Of a DNA stretch of 19,013 nucleotides, positions 7,405 through 14,735 are shown piece after piece. The DNA is from an uncultured Clostridia bacterium (GTDB taxonomy: Bacteria; Bacillota; Clostridia; Christensenellales; Borkfalkiaceae), in contig CALVZR010000066.1 in assembly GCA_944372565.1 (NCBI GenBank), positions 1 through 19,013 on the forward strand. Reading direction: 5' to 3'. Made by a program: the position numbers and the translations under genes. Within the stretch, counting starts at the first letter, position 1. Each line of letters starts with the position of its first letter. Below the pieces are notes generated by a model. The model ran no database searches. It saw nothing but the letters and a program-made list of their open reading frames with translations, and was not told the origin of the DNA.

Positions 7405-8424
7405 CTATTTTTTATTCACCATATCTTCCAAAATCTTTCCCACGCCTTCCAGCACGGAAATGACCTTCTGGTAATCCATTCTCAGCGGCCCGATCACCCC
7501 GTAGGTGCCGAGTTTCACGTCGCCCGCGGAATAGGTTGCCGTTACGAGCGAGCAATCCTCCGGGATATCCGAACTCTCCCCGCCGATCTTGATGTTGATC
7601 TCGATGTCGTTTTCCCCGCTCGTGAGCATGTTCGCTATCTTGTCGCGGCTGGTGACCACCGAGAGGAAATTCTTCATCTTATCGACTTCGGCGTATTCGG
7701 GATGGTTGAGGATTTTATCCTCGCCTTCGAGCACCACGTCGCCGCTCTTGTTGTTCACGTAATCGGAAATGGCGTCGATCACGCAGTCGAAAATCGCCCG
7801 ATAGCTTTCAAACTGCGATTCGGCTTCGAGCGAAGCGTCCATCACCTCGCAAAGGCGCTTGCCCTTGAACATCCTGTTCACCAGGCGGTTGGCGCTTTCG
7901 AGCTGTTCGTCCGTCATATCCGCGGGGATATCGATGAACTTGTCGCGGATGAGCGCGCGGTCGGTAACGATGAGCAGCAGCGCGGTATCTTCCTTGAAGG
8001 GGAAAATGCTGATTTTTTCGATCACGTCGTCCCCGTCGTGCGCCGCAACGGCGATGGAAGTATAGTCGGTGAGTTCGGAAATGACCTTTGCCGCGTTTTT
8101 CACCACCTCTTCGAGATTGCCGCTCTGCCGCGCGAACGCCGTTTTGATCTGCGAAAGCTCCTTGCCCGTGAGCCTGCCCTTATCCATCAGTTCGGAAACG
8201 TATAATTTATACGCCTCGATGGACGGCACGCGCCCGCTCGACGTGTGAAGCTGGGATAAATATCCCATTTCTTCCAGCGCGGCGAGTTCGCTGCGCACCG
8301 TGGCCGAGCTGACGTCCTTCATATAGTTCTGCGTGATGCTTTTGCTGGACACGGGCTGCGCGTTGGTGATGTATTCGTCCACCACGATCTGCAAAATTTT
8401 CTTTTTTCTGTCCGATAATTTCAT
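7405..8424 (-). CDS. hrcA: Heat-inducible transcription repressor HrcA
   Basis: A 339-residue repressor that binds the CIRCE operator and shuts off chaperone operons; GroEL is its usual activity partner in Firmicutes. The N-terminal winged helix-turn-helix is clear (KLSDRKKKILQIVVDEYI, then SSATVRSELAALEEMGYL and HTSSGRVPS at about 40-68). The GAF-like dimerisation domain follows, with the typical C-terminal GPLRMDYQKVISVLEGV segment. The ATG at 8422-8424 gives the conserved MKLSDRKKK start. A GTG six codons upstream (8440-8442) lies inside a repeated CIRCE half-site and is less likely. As the first gene of hrcA-grpE-dnaK-dnaJ it is controlled by its own product through the CIRCE at 8459-8485. 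Confidence 0.97.
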   Translation of the reverse strand: MKLSDRKKKILQIVVDEYITNAQPVSSKSITQNYMKDVSSATVRSELAALEEMGYLSQLHTSSGRVPSIEAYKLYVSELMDKGRLTGKELSQIKTAFARQSGNLEEVVKNAAKVISELTDYTSIAVAAHDGDDVIEKISIFPFKEDTALLLIVTDRALIRDKFIDIPADMTDEQLESANRLVNRMFKGKRLCEVMDASLEAESQFESYRAIFDCVIDAISDYVNNKSGDVVLEGEDKILNHPEYAEVDKMKNFLSVVTSRDKIANMLTSGENDIEINIKIGGESSDIPEDCSLVTATYSAGDVKLGTYGVIGPLRMDYQKVISVLEGVGKILEDMVNKK

Positions 8425-8435
8425 TTCGCGCCCCG

Positions 8436-8444
8436 TTAGCACTT
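8436..8444. promoter_or_regulatory. Extra CIRCE half-site before hrcA
   Basis: TTAGCACTT repeats the left CIRCE arm (8 of 9 bases) in the same orientation, 23 bases away, between the operator and the hrcA start codon. No matching inverted arm accompanies it. It may be a remnant or an auxiliary HrcA contact. Confidence 0.5.
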
Positions 8445-8458
8445 GAAAGTTTTTCGTG

Positions 8459-8485
8459 TTAGCACTCTTTGCCTTTCAGTGCCAA
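8459..8485. promoter_or_regulatory. CIRCE operator (HrcA binding site)
   Basis: TTAGCACTC, nine bases, then CAGTGCCAA. The CIRCE consensus is TTAGCACTC-N9-GAGTGCTAA, so the left arm and the spacer length are perfect and the right arm has two mismatches. It begins about 11 bases downstream of the hrcA -10 box, overlapping or just after the expected transcription start, where bound HrcA would block RNA polymerase. A further half-site lies at 8436-8444. Confidence 0.93.
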
Positions 8486-8496
8486 CTTTCGAGTTA

Positions 8497-8525
8497 ATTT
8501 TACATCTATTATGTATTCTTGTCAA
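8497..8525 (-). promoter_or_regulatory. Sigma-A type promoter of the hrcA-grpE-dnaK-dnaJ operon
   Basis: TTGACA (8520-8525), a 17-base spacer and TAAAAT (8497-8502) on the minus strand. It is followed by the CIRCE operator and the hrcA leader. This is the standard arrangement of an HrcA-repressed vegetative promoter, so heat-shock control is by repressor release rather than by an alternative sigma factor. Confidence 0.92.
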
Positions 8526-8608
8526 GCGTTTTATGTAAATTTCGAAAAAATTTTTTTTTGCCCCTTCCGCGGAGATCTACCGGGTTTCCCCCGCGCGGAA
8601 ATTTTCCG

Positions 8609-8637
8609 TTGACAAAGCGCGACACCCCCTGTATAAT
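8609..8637 (+). promoter_or_regulatory. Perfect-consensus orphan promoter on the plus strand
   Basis: TTGACA (8609-8614), exactly 17 bases, then TATAAT (8632-8637): a full match to the housekeeping consensus. Transcription would begin near 8644. A perfect odd palindrome CGGAAA-T-TTTCCG (8596-8608) abuts the -35 box and could be an operator. No credible coding sequence follows on this strand, so the promoter either drives a non-coding RNA or is a relic. Confidence 0.8.
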
Positions 8638-8643
8638 ATAAAA

Positions 8644-8811
8644 AAAGGGGGATACAGATAAACGCCGATACATAACGGTATTTTATTGCGAAAGCGTGCC
8701 CCGCGGCAGACTGCCGCGGGGCGTTCCCGTCTATGGCGCACGGAATGGAACCGACCGAAAAACCGCACCGAAAAAAAAGAAAGGCCGCCGCCCCGATTCG
8801 GGGCGGCGGCC
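8644..8811 (+). ncRNA. Candidate structured small RNA from the orphan promoter
   Basis: This is the stretch downstream of the perfect promoter at 8609-8637. It has no start codon with a Shine-Dalgarno and contains two near-perfect stem-loops. One is GCCCCGCGGCA-GAC-TGCCGCGGGGC (8698-8722). The other is the 13-pair hairpin at 8783-8811, which also serves as the pfp terminator on the other strand. A repeated GATACA lies in the unpaired 5' part (8651 and 8667). The 3' end is uncertain because the second hairpin lacks a T-tract in this direction; longer transcripts would run antisense into pfp. I could not match it to 6S, SRP, tmRNA or RNase P RNA by eye. The start is inferred from the promoter. 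Confidence 0.4.
8771..8811 (-). terminator. Intrinsic terminator after pfp
   Basis: On the minus strand a 13-pair, almost all-GC stem (CGGGGCGGCGGCC arm, three-base loop, 8783-8811) is followed by TTT-C-TTTTTTTT (8771-8782). It lies 20 bases after the pfp stop codon and closes the murB-to-pfp transcription unit. Confidence 0.93.
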
Positions 8812-8831
8812 GCATTTGCGGTCAGCCGATT

Positions 8832-10079
8832 TTATTTCTTTTCCGCAAACACCTTTTTCAGGTGCGCGAAACGCGGCAGGCTGTCCTCGAGGGGGGCTTT
8901 CGCCTCGCCCTGGATGAGGGGCAGCGCGTATTTCACGTATTCGTCCGAAATGTTCGTGCCGTCTTCCGTAATCCATTCGAGCGGCACCTTCTTTTCGGTG
9001 TTCGCCGCAAGTTCCAGCGGCAGCAGTTTGTATTCGATTTCGTATTTCGCGCCCGCTTTCCTCTCGTAGCAGACCATCTTGTCGGTTTCGCCCGAAACGG
9101 CGGCTTTCACCGCTTCCCTGCCCGCCTCGAAGGTCTCCTCCACGTCGGTTTTGGAGGCGAGGTGCGCGCCGCAGCGCTGCATCAGGCTGAGTTCGATGCC
9201 GCGCGTTTTGAACCCGGTCTTTTCCTTGACGATGTTCGCCAGCGTGGTCGCCACGCCGCCGAGCTGCGCGTGGCCGAAACTGTCGCGCGCGCCTTCGGAA
9301 ACGAGTTCGCAGATGAGCTTTCCGCTCGCGTCGTGAATGCCCTCGGAAACGACGGCGCTGCACTTGTTGTTGTTCTTCTCGCACACCCTCTTCACGTCGT
9401 CGATGAACTTATCCACGCTGAAATCCACTTCGGGGAGATAGATGAGGTCGGCGCCCAGGCCCTTCGCGCTCGCGAGTTTCGCGGCGGCGGTCAGCCAGCC
9501 CGCGTTCCTGCCCATCGCCTCGATCACGCACACCATGGGCGTATCGTACACCTTGGCGTCGAGGTTGATTTCCATGATCGTCGTGGCGATGTAGCGCGCC
9601 GCGCTGCCGTATCCCGGGCAGTGGTCGGTGCCGTAAAGGTCGTTATCGATGGTCTTGGGCACGCCGATGACGTTGCACTCGTACCCCGCCTTCTGCAGGA
9701 ACTTGGAAATCTTGTTGCAGGTATCCATGGAGTCGTTCCCGCCGTTGTACATGAAATAGCGCACGTTGTATTTTTCAAACACTTCCAGAATGCGCTTATA
9801 GTCGGTGTCGTCCACGGAAGCGTCTTTCAGCTTATAGCGGACCGAACCGAGCGCCGAAGACGGCGTATATTTGAGGAGTTCGAGCTCCTTTCTGTCCTCT
9901 TTGCCGATATCGTAAAACTTCTCGTCGAGCACGCCCTTGATGCCGTTCGCCGCGCCGTAAACCGCGGTCACGGAAGGGCTGTCGAGCGCTTCGAGGAAAA
10001 CGCCCGCAGCGCTGCTGTTGATGACGGACGTGGGACCGCCCGACTGCGCAAACACCAATGCGCCTTTCAAATTCTTCAT
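8832..10079 (-). CDS. pfp: Diphosphate (PPi)-dependent 6-phosphofructokinase
   Basis: A 415-residue PFK-family enzyme that interconverts fructose-6-phosphate and fructose-1,6-bisphosphate in glycolysis. The family core is clear: SGGPTSVINSS (13-23), GGNDS (113-117), PKTIDND (141-147) and EAMGRNAGWL (187-196). Two diagnostic positions point to pyrophosphate: Asp116 replaces the second glycine of the ATP-type GGDG, and Lys142 replaces the glycine of PGTIDND. The ATG at 10077-10079 gives the family N-terminus and has a strong Shine-Dalgarno (AAGGAGA). A longer frame back into pfkA adds 35 unrelated residues. It follows pfkA by 37 bases and is the last gene before the terminator. The assignment to PPi rests on these residues and was not tested. 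Confidence 0.88.
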   Translation of the reverse strand: MKNLKGALVFAQSGGPTSVINSSAAGVFLEALDSPSVTAVYGAANGIKGVLDEKFYDIGKEDRKELELLKYTPSSALGSVRYKLKDASVDDTDYKRILEVFEKYNVRYFMYNGGNDSMDTCNKISKFLQKAGYECNVIGVPKTIDNDLYGTDHCPGYGSAARYIATTIMEINLDAKVYDTPMVCVIEAMGRNAGWLTAAAKLASAKGLGADLIYLPEVDFSVDKFIDDVKRVCEKNNNKCSAVVSEGIHDASGKLICELVSEGARDSFGHAQLGGVATTLANIVKEKTGFKTRGIELSLMQRCGAHLASKTDVEETFEAGREAVKAAVSGETDKMVCYERKAGAKYEIEYKLLPLELAANTEKKVPLEWITEDGTNISDEYVKYALPLIQGEAKAPLEDSLPRFAHLKKVFAEKK

Positions 10080-10116
10080 ATCTTTCTCCTTGTAAAAAAT
10101 AAATCTTGCCGTAAAA

Positions 10117-11079
10117 TCAGAGTCCGAGGATCTTGGACGTTTCGTAAAGGCTCTTGTCGAACCGTTTTTCCGCGGAGAACACATCGGGGAAGGGCACGGT
10201 TACGATCTTGTTGTTTCTTATGCCCACCGCGCAGCTGTCCTTTTCCTCGCGCAGCACTTCCACCGCCTTCACGCCGAACTTGCCCGCAAGGATACGGTCG
10301 GACATCGTGGGCGAACCGCCCCGCTGGATGTGCCCGAGCACGGTTACTTTGGGGTCTATGCCCGTCTTGTCGCGGATGGCGGCGCAGATCTCTTCCCTGT
10401 TCCCCGCGCCTTCCGCGAGGATGATCATATTGGAAGTTTTGCCCCGCATACGGCTCTTGCGGATGGAAGAGGCGATCTCGTCCAGATCGTAGGGAACTTC
10501 GGGCACGAGCACGTATTCCGCGCCGCCCGCAACGCCTGCGTACAGCGCGATGTCGCCGCAGCGGCGCCCCATCACTTCGAGCAGGGAAACGCGGTCGTGC
10601 GAGGTCATCGTGTCGCGCAGATTGTTCATCGCCCACAGCACGGTGTTCACCGCCGAATCGAACCCGAGGGTGTAGTCGGTATAAGCGAGGTCGTTATCGA
10701 TGGTGCCGGGAACGCCCACCACCTTCACGCCGAAGTTGTTGGAAAGGTCCACCGCGCCGCGGAACGTGCCGTCGCCGCCGATGGCGACCACCCCCTCGAT
10801 GCCGTATGCCGCCAGCGTTTCCGCCGCGCGGCGCTGGCCTTCGAGCTCCACGAATTCGGGGCAGCGCGCCGTTTTTAAAAAGGTGCCGCCCTTATGGATG
10901 AGCCCGGAAACCGAACGCGTTTCCATGCGGGTGAGATTGCCGTCGATAAGCCCCGCCCAGCCGCGTTCCACGCCGTACACGTCTATATTGTAATAGAGCG
11001 CCGTTCTCACGACCGCTCTGATACAGGCATTCATGCCGGGGGCGTCTCCCCCGCTCGTCAAAACCGCAATCTTTTTCAT
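10117..11079 (-). CDS. pfkA: ATP-dependent 6-phosphofructokinase
   Basis: A 320-residue enzyme of normal PfkA length that phosphorylates fructose-6-phosphate with ATP, the committing step of glycolysis. It carries LTSGGDAPGMNA (7-18), the ATP-type GGDGT (101-105), PGTIDND (124-130) with the catalytic Asp128, and EVMGRRCGD (168-176). It also has GHIQRGGSP near the C-terminus for sugar-phosphate binding. Arg21 and Arg25 match the allosteric site of E. coli PfkA, so ADP/PEP control is plausible. The start has a good Shine-Dalgarno (GGGAGAGGAT). A 97-base gap to dnaE holds a likely promoter, so pfkA-pfp can be expressed separately. Together with the PPi-type gene just downstream it forms an ATP/PPi pair. 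Confidence 0.95.
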   Translation of the reverse strand: MKKIAVLTSGGDAPGMNACIRAVVRTALYYNIDVYGVERGWAGLIDGNLTRMETRSVSGLIHKGGTFLKTARCPEFVELEGQRRAAETLAAYGIEGVVAIGGDGTFRGAVDLSNNFGVKVVGVPGTIDNDLAYTDYTLGFDSAVNTVLWAMNNLRDTMTSHDRVSLLEVMGRRCGDIALYAGVAGGAEYVLVPEVPYDLDEIASSIRKSRMRGKTSNMIILAEGAGNREEICAAIRDKTGIDPKVTVLGHIQRGGSPTMSDRILAGKFGVKAVEVLREEKDSCAVGIRNNKIVTVPFPDVFSAEKRFDKSLYETSKILGL

Positions 11080-11109
11080 AATCCTCTCCCTTTAAAATTT
11101 TTCAGGAAT

Positions 11110-11138
11110 ATTTTATCATAAAAGATTTGAAATGAAAA
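11110..11138 (-). promoter_or_regulatory. Likely extended -10 promoter of pfkA-pfp
   Basis: On the minus strand TGATAAAAT (11110-11118) gives an extended -10 element. A weak -35, TTTTCA (11133-11138), lies 17 bases upstream. It is in the AT-rich gap after dnaE, about 30 bases before the pfkA start codon. Confidence 0.55.
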
Positions 11139-11176
11139 GCGCATTTGCGTATATTTTGAAATTTTCCCTTTGCATT

Positions 11177-14100
11177 TTAGGATTTTTTGCGGAAAAATAC
11201 GATCTCTTTCTCGCTTAAAAGCCCGCTCAGTTCGGCGACGAGCGCGTCGCAGCGGCGCACCTTCCCGCCCACGGCGAAATTCTTCCCGTCTTTATGGATG
11301 ATCACGCTCATATCCCCTTTATAGCTCGAAAGCACGTCCAAAATATCGTCGAGCAGGGCGTTTTTGCTTTCGGGCAGAATGATGCCGAGATATTCCTTTT
11401 CCGCGGGGGCTTCTTCCTTTTCGCCGCCGTGCAGTTCCAGCTTTTCCGCCTTGTCCGCCACGATCTGCACGTCGTTTTCCTTGATCTGCAGTTTGCCGCT
11501 CACCCGCACGATCTCCTCCTCCGCGAGGAAATTCCTGTTGGATTCGTAGCTCTTGGGGAAGAACACGCATTCGATCTGCCCGTACACGTCTTCGAGGCGG
11601 ATCACCCCCATATTATCCCCCCTCTTTGTCGTCTTGCGTTCCGACGACACGATGATGCCGCCGATGCTCACGTGCTGGCCGTCCTTCACTTCGGTGTAGG
11701 TGCGGTTGCCGTCCTCATCCTCGTCGTAATAGCCGAGCAGGGAGGTATTGAACCCCGTGTTGGAAAAGGCTTCCAGATAATCGCTCAGCGGATGCCCCGT
11801 AACATAAACGCCCAGCACCGCCTTTTCCTTGGAAAGTTTCACGGGCGAGGGATATTCGGCAACGGGCGGATATTCCACTTTGAAGGACTCGTCCTCCTTG
11901 ATGATATCCCCGAACAGGCTCATCTGCGCGCTGTTTTTCTGCTTGTTGATGGCGGAAGCGCGGTCGAGCGCCTCCTCGTAAACGGCGATGTTCTGCGCGC
12001 GCGAATGGCCCAGAGAATCGAACGCGCCCGCATAGATGAGGTTTTCCACCAGCCGCTTGTTGATGCCGAGGGGGGTGCAGCGCATGGCGAAATCTTCCAG
12101 CCCCTTGAACGCGCCGTTTTTCTGCCGCTCCTCCACGATGGTGTTAATGATGTTCTCGCCCACGTTCTTGATGGCGGCCAGCCCGAAACGGATGCCCTTG
12201 CCCTCGCACTTGAAATCCCCGATACTCTTGTTGATGTCGGGCGGATAGACGGGCACGTTCCGCGAACGCAGATAGAGAAGGTATTTCGTGATCTCCTCGA
12301 TCTTGGTGATGCGGTTGTTCAGAATGGCGGCGAGGAACTGATTGGGATAATATTTCTTTAAAAACGCCGTCTGGTAAGCGAGCACGGCGTATGCCGCCGC
12401 GTGCGATTTGTTGAAGGCGTATTTCGCAAACTCCGCCATGCGGTCGAAGATCTTCACCGCCGTTTCCTCGGGCACGCCGTGGGCGATGGCGCCGTCGATC
12501 TTGCGCCCCTTCTCGTCCACGCCGCCGAACACGAAGATCTTTTTCTGGCGGTCCATCTCCTCCACGTTCTTCTTTCCCATGGCGCGGCGCACGATGTCCG
12601 CCTGGCCGAAGGAGAACCCGCCGAGGTTGCGGCAGACCTCCATCACCTGCTCCTGGTAGATCATCACGCCGTAGGAATTGGACAGGATGGGTTCCATCAG
12701 GGGGTGATCGTATTTGATATCGTCGGGATTGTGTTTGTTGCGGATATAATCGGGGATGGAATCCATCGGGCCGGGACGGTAGAGCGAGATCCCCGCGATG
12801 ATATCTTCGAACGTGGTCGGTTTCAGATCGCGCATAAACCGTTTCATCCCCGGACTTTCAAGCTGGAACACGGCGTCGGTATCTCCCGAACCGATGAGAT
12901 CGTACGTGCCGGGGTCCTCGTAGCCGAGTTCGTGGAAATCCAGATCCCTGTCCGTTGTTTCCTTCACGTAGTCGATGGCCTTCTTCACGTCGGTGAGCGT
13001 GATGAGCCCCAAAAAGTCCATTTTCAGCATGCCGAGCTGCTCGACTTGTTTCATATTGAACTGCGTGGTGATATCCTCGCCGTTCCGCTGCAGGGGCACG
13101 TTGTCCGCGATGGGCTTGGCGCAGATGACCACGCCCGCCGCGTGCATGGACGTGTTGCGCGGCAGCCCCTCCACCTTGATGGCGATATCGATGATCTTGC
13201 GCAGGTTCGCGTCCTCTTCGTAGATCTCGCGGAGTTCCTTGATGCCCACGTTCTCGCCGTCCTTGGTGAGTTTTAAGCCCAAACTTTCCTCGATGGTCGA
13301 TTTGCCGTCCATGAGTTTGGTGATCCGATCGACGTCCGCATACGGGATGCGGAACACGCGCGCCACGTCCTTGATGGCGTTTTTGGCTTTCAGCATTCCG
13401 AAGGTAACGATCTGCGCCACCTTGTCCGAACCGTATTTGCGGCGGACGTATTCCACCACTTCGCCGCGGCGTTCATCCGAAAAGTCGATATCGAAGTCCG
13501 GCATGCTCACGCGCTCGATGTTGAGGAACCGCTCGAAAACGAGGGAGTATTTGAGGGGATCCACGTCCGTGATGCCCACGCTGTACGCGATGATGCTCGA
13601 AACGCCGCTCCCCCGCCCCGCGCCCACGGGGATGCCCACGCTCTTGGCGTAGTTGATGAAATCCCACACGATGAGATAGTATTCGATATATCCCATGGTG
13701 TGGATGGTTTCCAGCTCGTAGTCGAAACGCTGGCGGATTTCGTCGGTGATGACGGGATAGCGTTTTTTCAGCCCCGCCTCCGCGAGGTCTTTCAGAAAGT
13801 CGTACGCCGTCTGCCCGTTATCGGGGATATAGCCGGGGATGAGGGAATTATCGCGGATGGGCTCGCACTTGGCGTTGAGGTCGAACACCTCCTCTTCCGC
13901 GCATTTTTCGGCGATTTCGAGGGTGTTCGCCAGCGCCTCGGGCAGTTCGGGAAACGCCGCCGCCATCTCCTCGGGAGATTTCAGATACATCTGGTCGGTG
14001 TTCATCTTCATGCGGTTGGGATCGTCCATGGTCTTTTTGGTGCTGATGCACATCACCACGTCCTGAATCTCCGCGTCCTGCCGCTCGGCGTAATGCACGT

Positions 14101-14704
14101 CGTTCGTGGCGACCAGTTTGATGCCCGTTTCGCGCGAAAGTTTCACGAGCATGGGGTTGATGTATTTCTGCTCCGCCAGCCCGTGGTCCTGGATTTCGAG
14201 GTAGAAATCCTCCCCGAAAATGTCTTTCATCGAGAGGGCGAATTTTTTCGCGCCCTCGTAATTGTTTTTCAAAAGCAGTTTCGCCACCCTGCCCGCGAGG
14301 CAGGCGGAAAGGCACACCAGCCCTTCGCTGTACTCTTTGAGCAGGTTGTAATCGATGCGGGGCTTATAATAAAAGCCGTCCACATACGCGATGGAATCGA
14401 GCTTGACGAGGTTTTTATACCCCTTTTTGTTCTTGCAGAGCAGAATGAGGTGGTCCGTTTCGTCCCGCCCCGCCTTGTTTTTATAGTCGTCGCAGGCGTA
14501 CATCTCGCAGCCGATGATGGCCTGCATACCGAGTTTTTTGCCCTCCTCCGCGAAGGTGAGTGTGCCGAACATGTTGCCGTGATCGGTGATGGCAACCGCC
14601 TTCATTCCCTTGGCTTTCGCGACTTTAAATACCTCTTTGAGCCGGGTCGCCCCGTCGAGGAGGGAGTATTCCGTATGTAAATGCAAATGTACAAAATCGC
14701 TCAT
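11177..14704 (-). CDS. dnaE: DNA polymerase III subunit alpha, DnaE type
   Basis: A 1175-residue C-family replicative polymerase. The N-terminal PHP domain begins HLHLHTEYSLLDGA (6-19). The polymerase palm carries PDFDIDFSDERR (402-413; Asp405 and Asp407 are the metal ligands), with the third catalytic aspartate in KMDFLGL at Asp563. The fingers and a helix-hairpin-helix region follow, and an OB-fold near residues 1000-1065 contains SIGGIIVSSERKTTKRGDNM. The PHP metal ligands appear retained (His8, His10, Asp41, His42, Glu67, His85, Cys135, Asp202, His204). In Firmicutes DnaE usually works alongside PolC, which is not in this window. It follows whiA by 31 bases with a poorly spaced Shine-Dalgarno (AAAGGAC). 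The whiA-dnaE-pfkA order is common in Clostridia. Confidence 0.97.
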   Translation of the reverse strand: MSDFVHLHLHTEYSLLDGATRLKEVFKVAKAKGMKAVAITDHGNMFGTLTFAEEGKKLGMQAIIGCEMYACDDYKNKAGRDETDHLILLCKNKKGYKNLVKLDSIAYVDGFYYKPRIDYNLLKEYSEGLVCLSACLAGRVAKLLLKNNYEGAKKFALSMKDIFGEDFYLEIQDHGLAEQKYINPMLVKLSRETGIKLVATNDVHYAERQDAEIQDVVMCISTKKTMDDPNRMKMNTDQMYLKSPEEMAAAFPELPEALANTLEIAEKCAEEEVFDLNAKCEPIRDNSLIPGYIPDNGQTAYDFLKDLAEAGLKKRYPVITDEIRQRFDYELETIHTMGYIEYYLIVWDFINYAKSVGIPVGAGRGSGVSSIIAYSVGITDVDPLKYSLVFERFLNIERVSMPDFDIDFSDERRGEVVEYVRRKYGSDKVAQIVTFGMLKAKNAIKDVARVFRIPYADVDRITKLMDGKSTIEESLGLKLTKDGENVGIKELREIYEEDANLRKIIDIAIKVEGLPRNTSMHAAGVVICAKPIADNVPLQRNGEDITTQFNMKQVEQLGMLKMDFLGLITLTDVKKAIDYVKETTDRDLDFHELGYEDPGTYDLIGSGDTDAVFQLESPGMKRFMRDLKPTTFEDIIAGISLYRPGPMDSIPDYIRNKHNPDDIKYDHPLMEPILSNSYGVMIYQEQVMEVCRNLGGFSFGQADIVRRAMGKKNVEEMDRQKKIFVFGGVDEKGRKIDGAIAHGVPEETAVKIFDRMAEFAKYAFNKSHAAAYAVLAYQTAFLKKYYPNQFLAAILNNRITKIEEITKYLLYLRSRNVPVYPPDINKSIGDFKCEGKGIRFGLAAIKNVGENIINTIVEERQKNGAFKGLEDFAMRCTPLGINKRLVENLIYAGAFDSLGHSRAQNIAVYEEALDRASAINKQKNSAQMSLFGDIIKEDESFKVEYPPVAEYPSPVKLSKEKAVLGVYVTGHPLSDYLEAFSNTGFNTSLLGYYDEDEDGNRTYTEVKDGQHVSIGGIIVSSERKTTKRGDNMGVIRLEDVYGQIECVFFPKSYESNRNFLAEEEIVRVSGKLQIKENDVQIVADKAEKLELHGGEKEEAPAEKEYLGIILPESKNALLDDILDVLSSYKGDMSVIIHKDGKNFAVGGKVRRCDALVAELSGLLSEKEIVFFRKKS

Positions 14705-14735
14705 CTTTTTCTTTCGTCCTTTTTCCGTTGCGCGT

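Noticed and set aside
8644..8811. 6S RNA or another known housekeeping RNA at the orphan promoter
   Set aside because: The 5' and 3' parts do not pair into the long closing stem expected of 6S RNA, and no SRP, tmRNA or RNase P signature bases were seen. It is kept only as an unnamed candidate.
8531..8815. Minus-strand frame in the hrcA-pfp interval, containing a hydrophobic stretch
   Set aside because: It begins at the pfp terminator hairpin, runs through the orphan promoter and has no Shine-Dalgarno; the hydrophobic part comes from the AT-rich promoter bases.
8733..10424. Very long plus-strand open frame (563 codons) opposite the phosphofructokinase genes
   Set aside because: It is the antisense image of two well-conserved genes in GC-rich DNA, shows an Arg/His-rich composition with no recognisable domain, and lacks a Shine-Dalgarno.
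11139..11150. Possible terminator GCGCATTTGCGT between dnaE and pfkA
   Set aside because: Only three stable base pairs and no T-tract; dnaE and pfkA may well be co-transcribed.
13700..14680. Long plus-strand frame opposite dnaE
   Set aside because: Antisense shadow of the conserved PHP and polymerase domains of DnaE, with no start signals.
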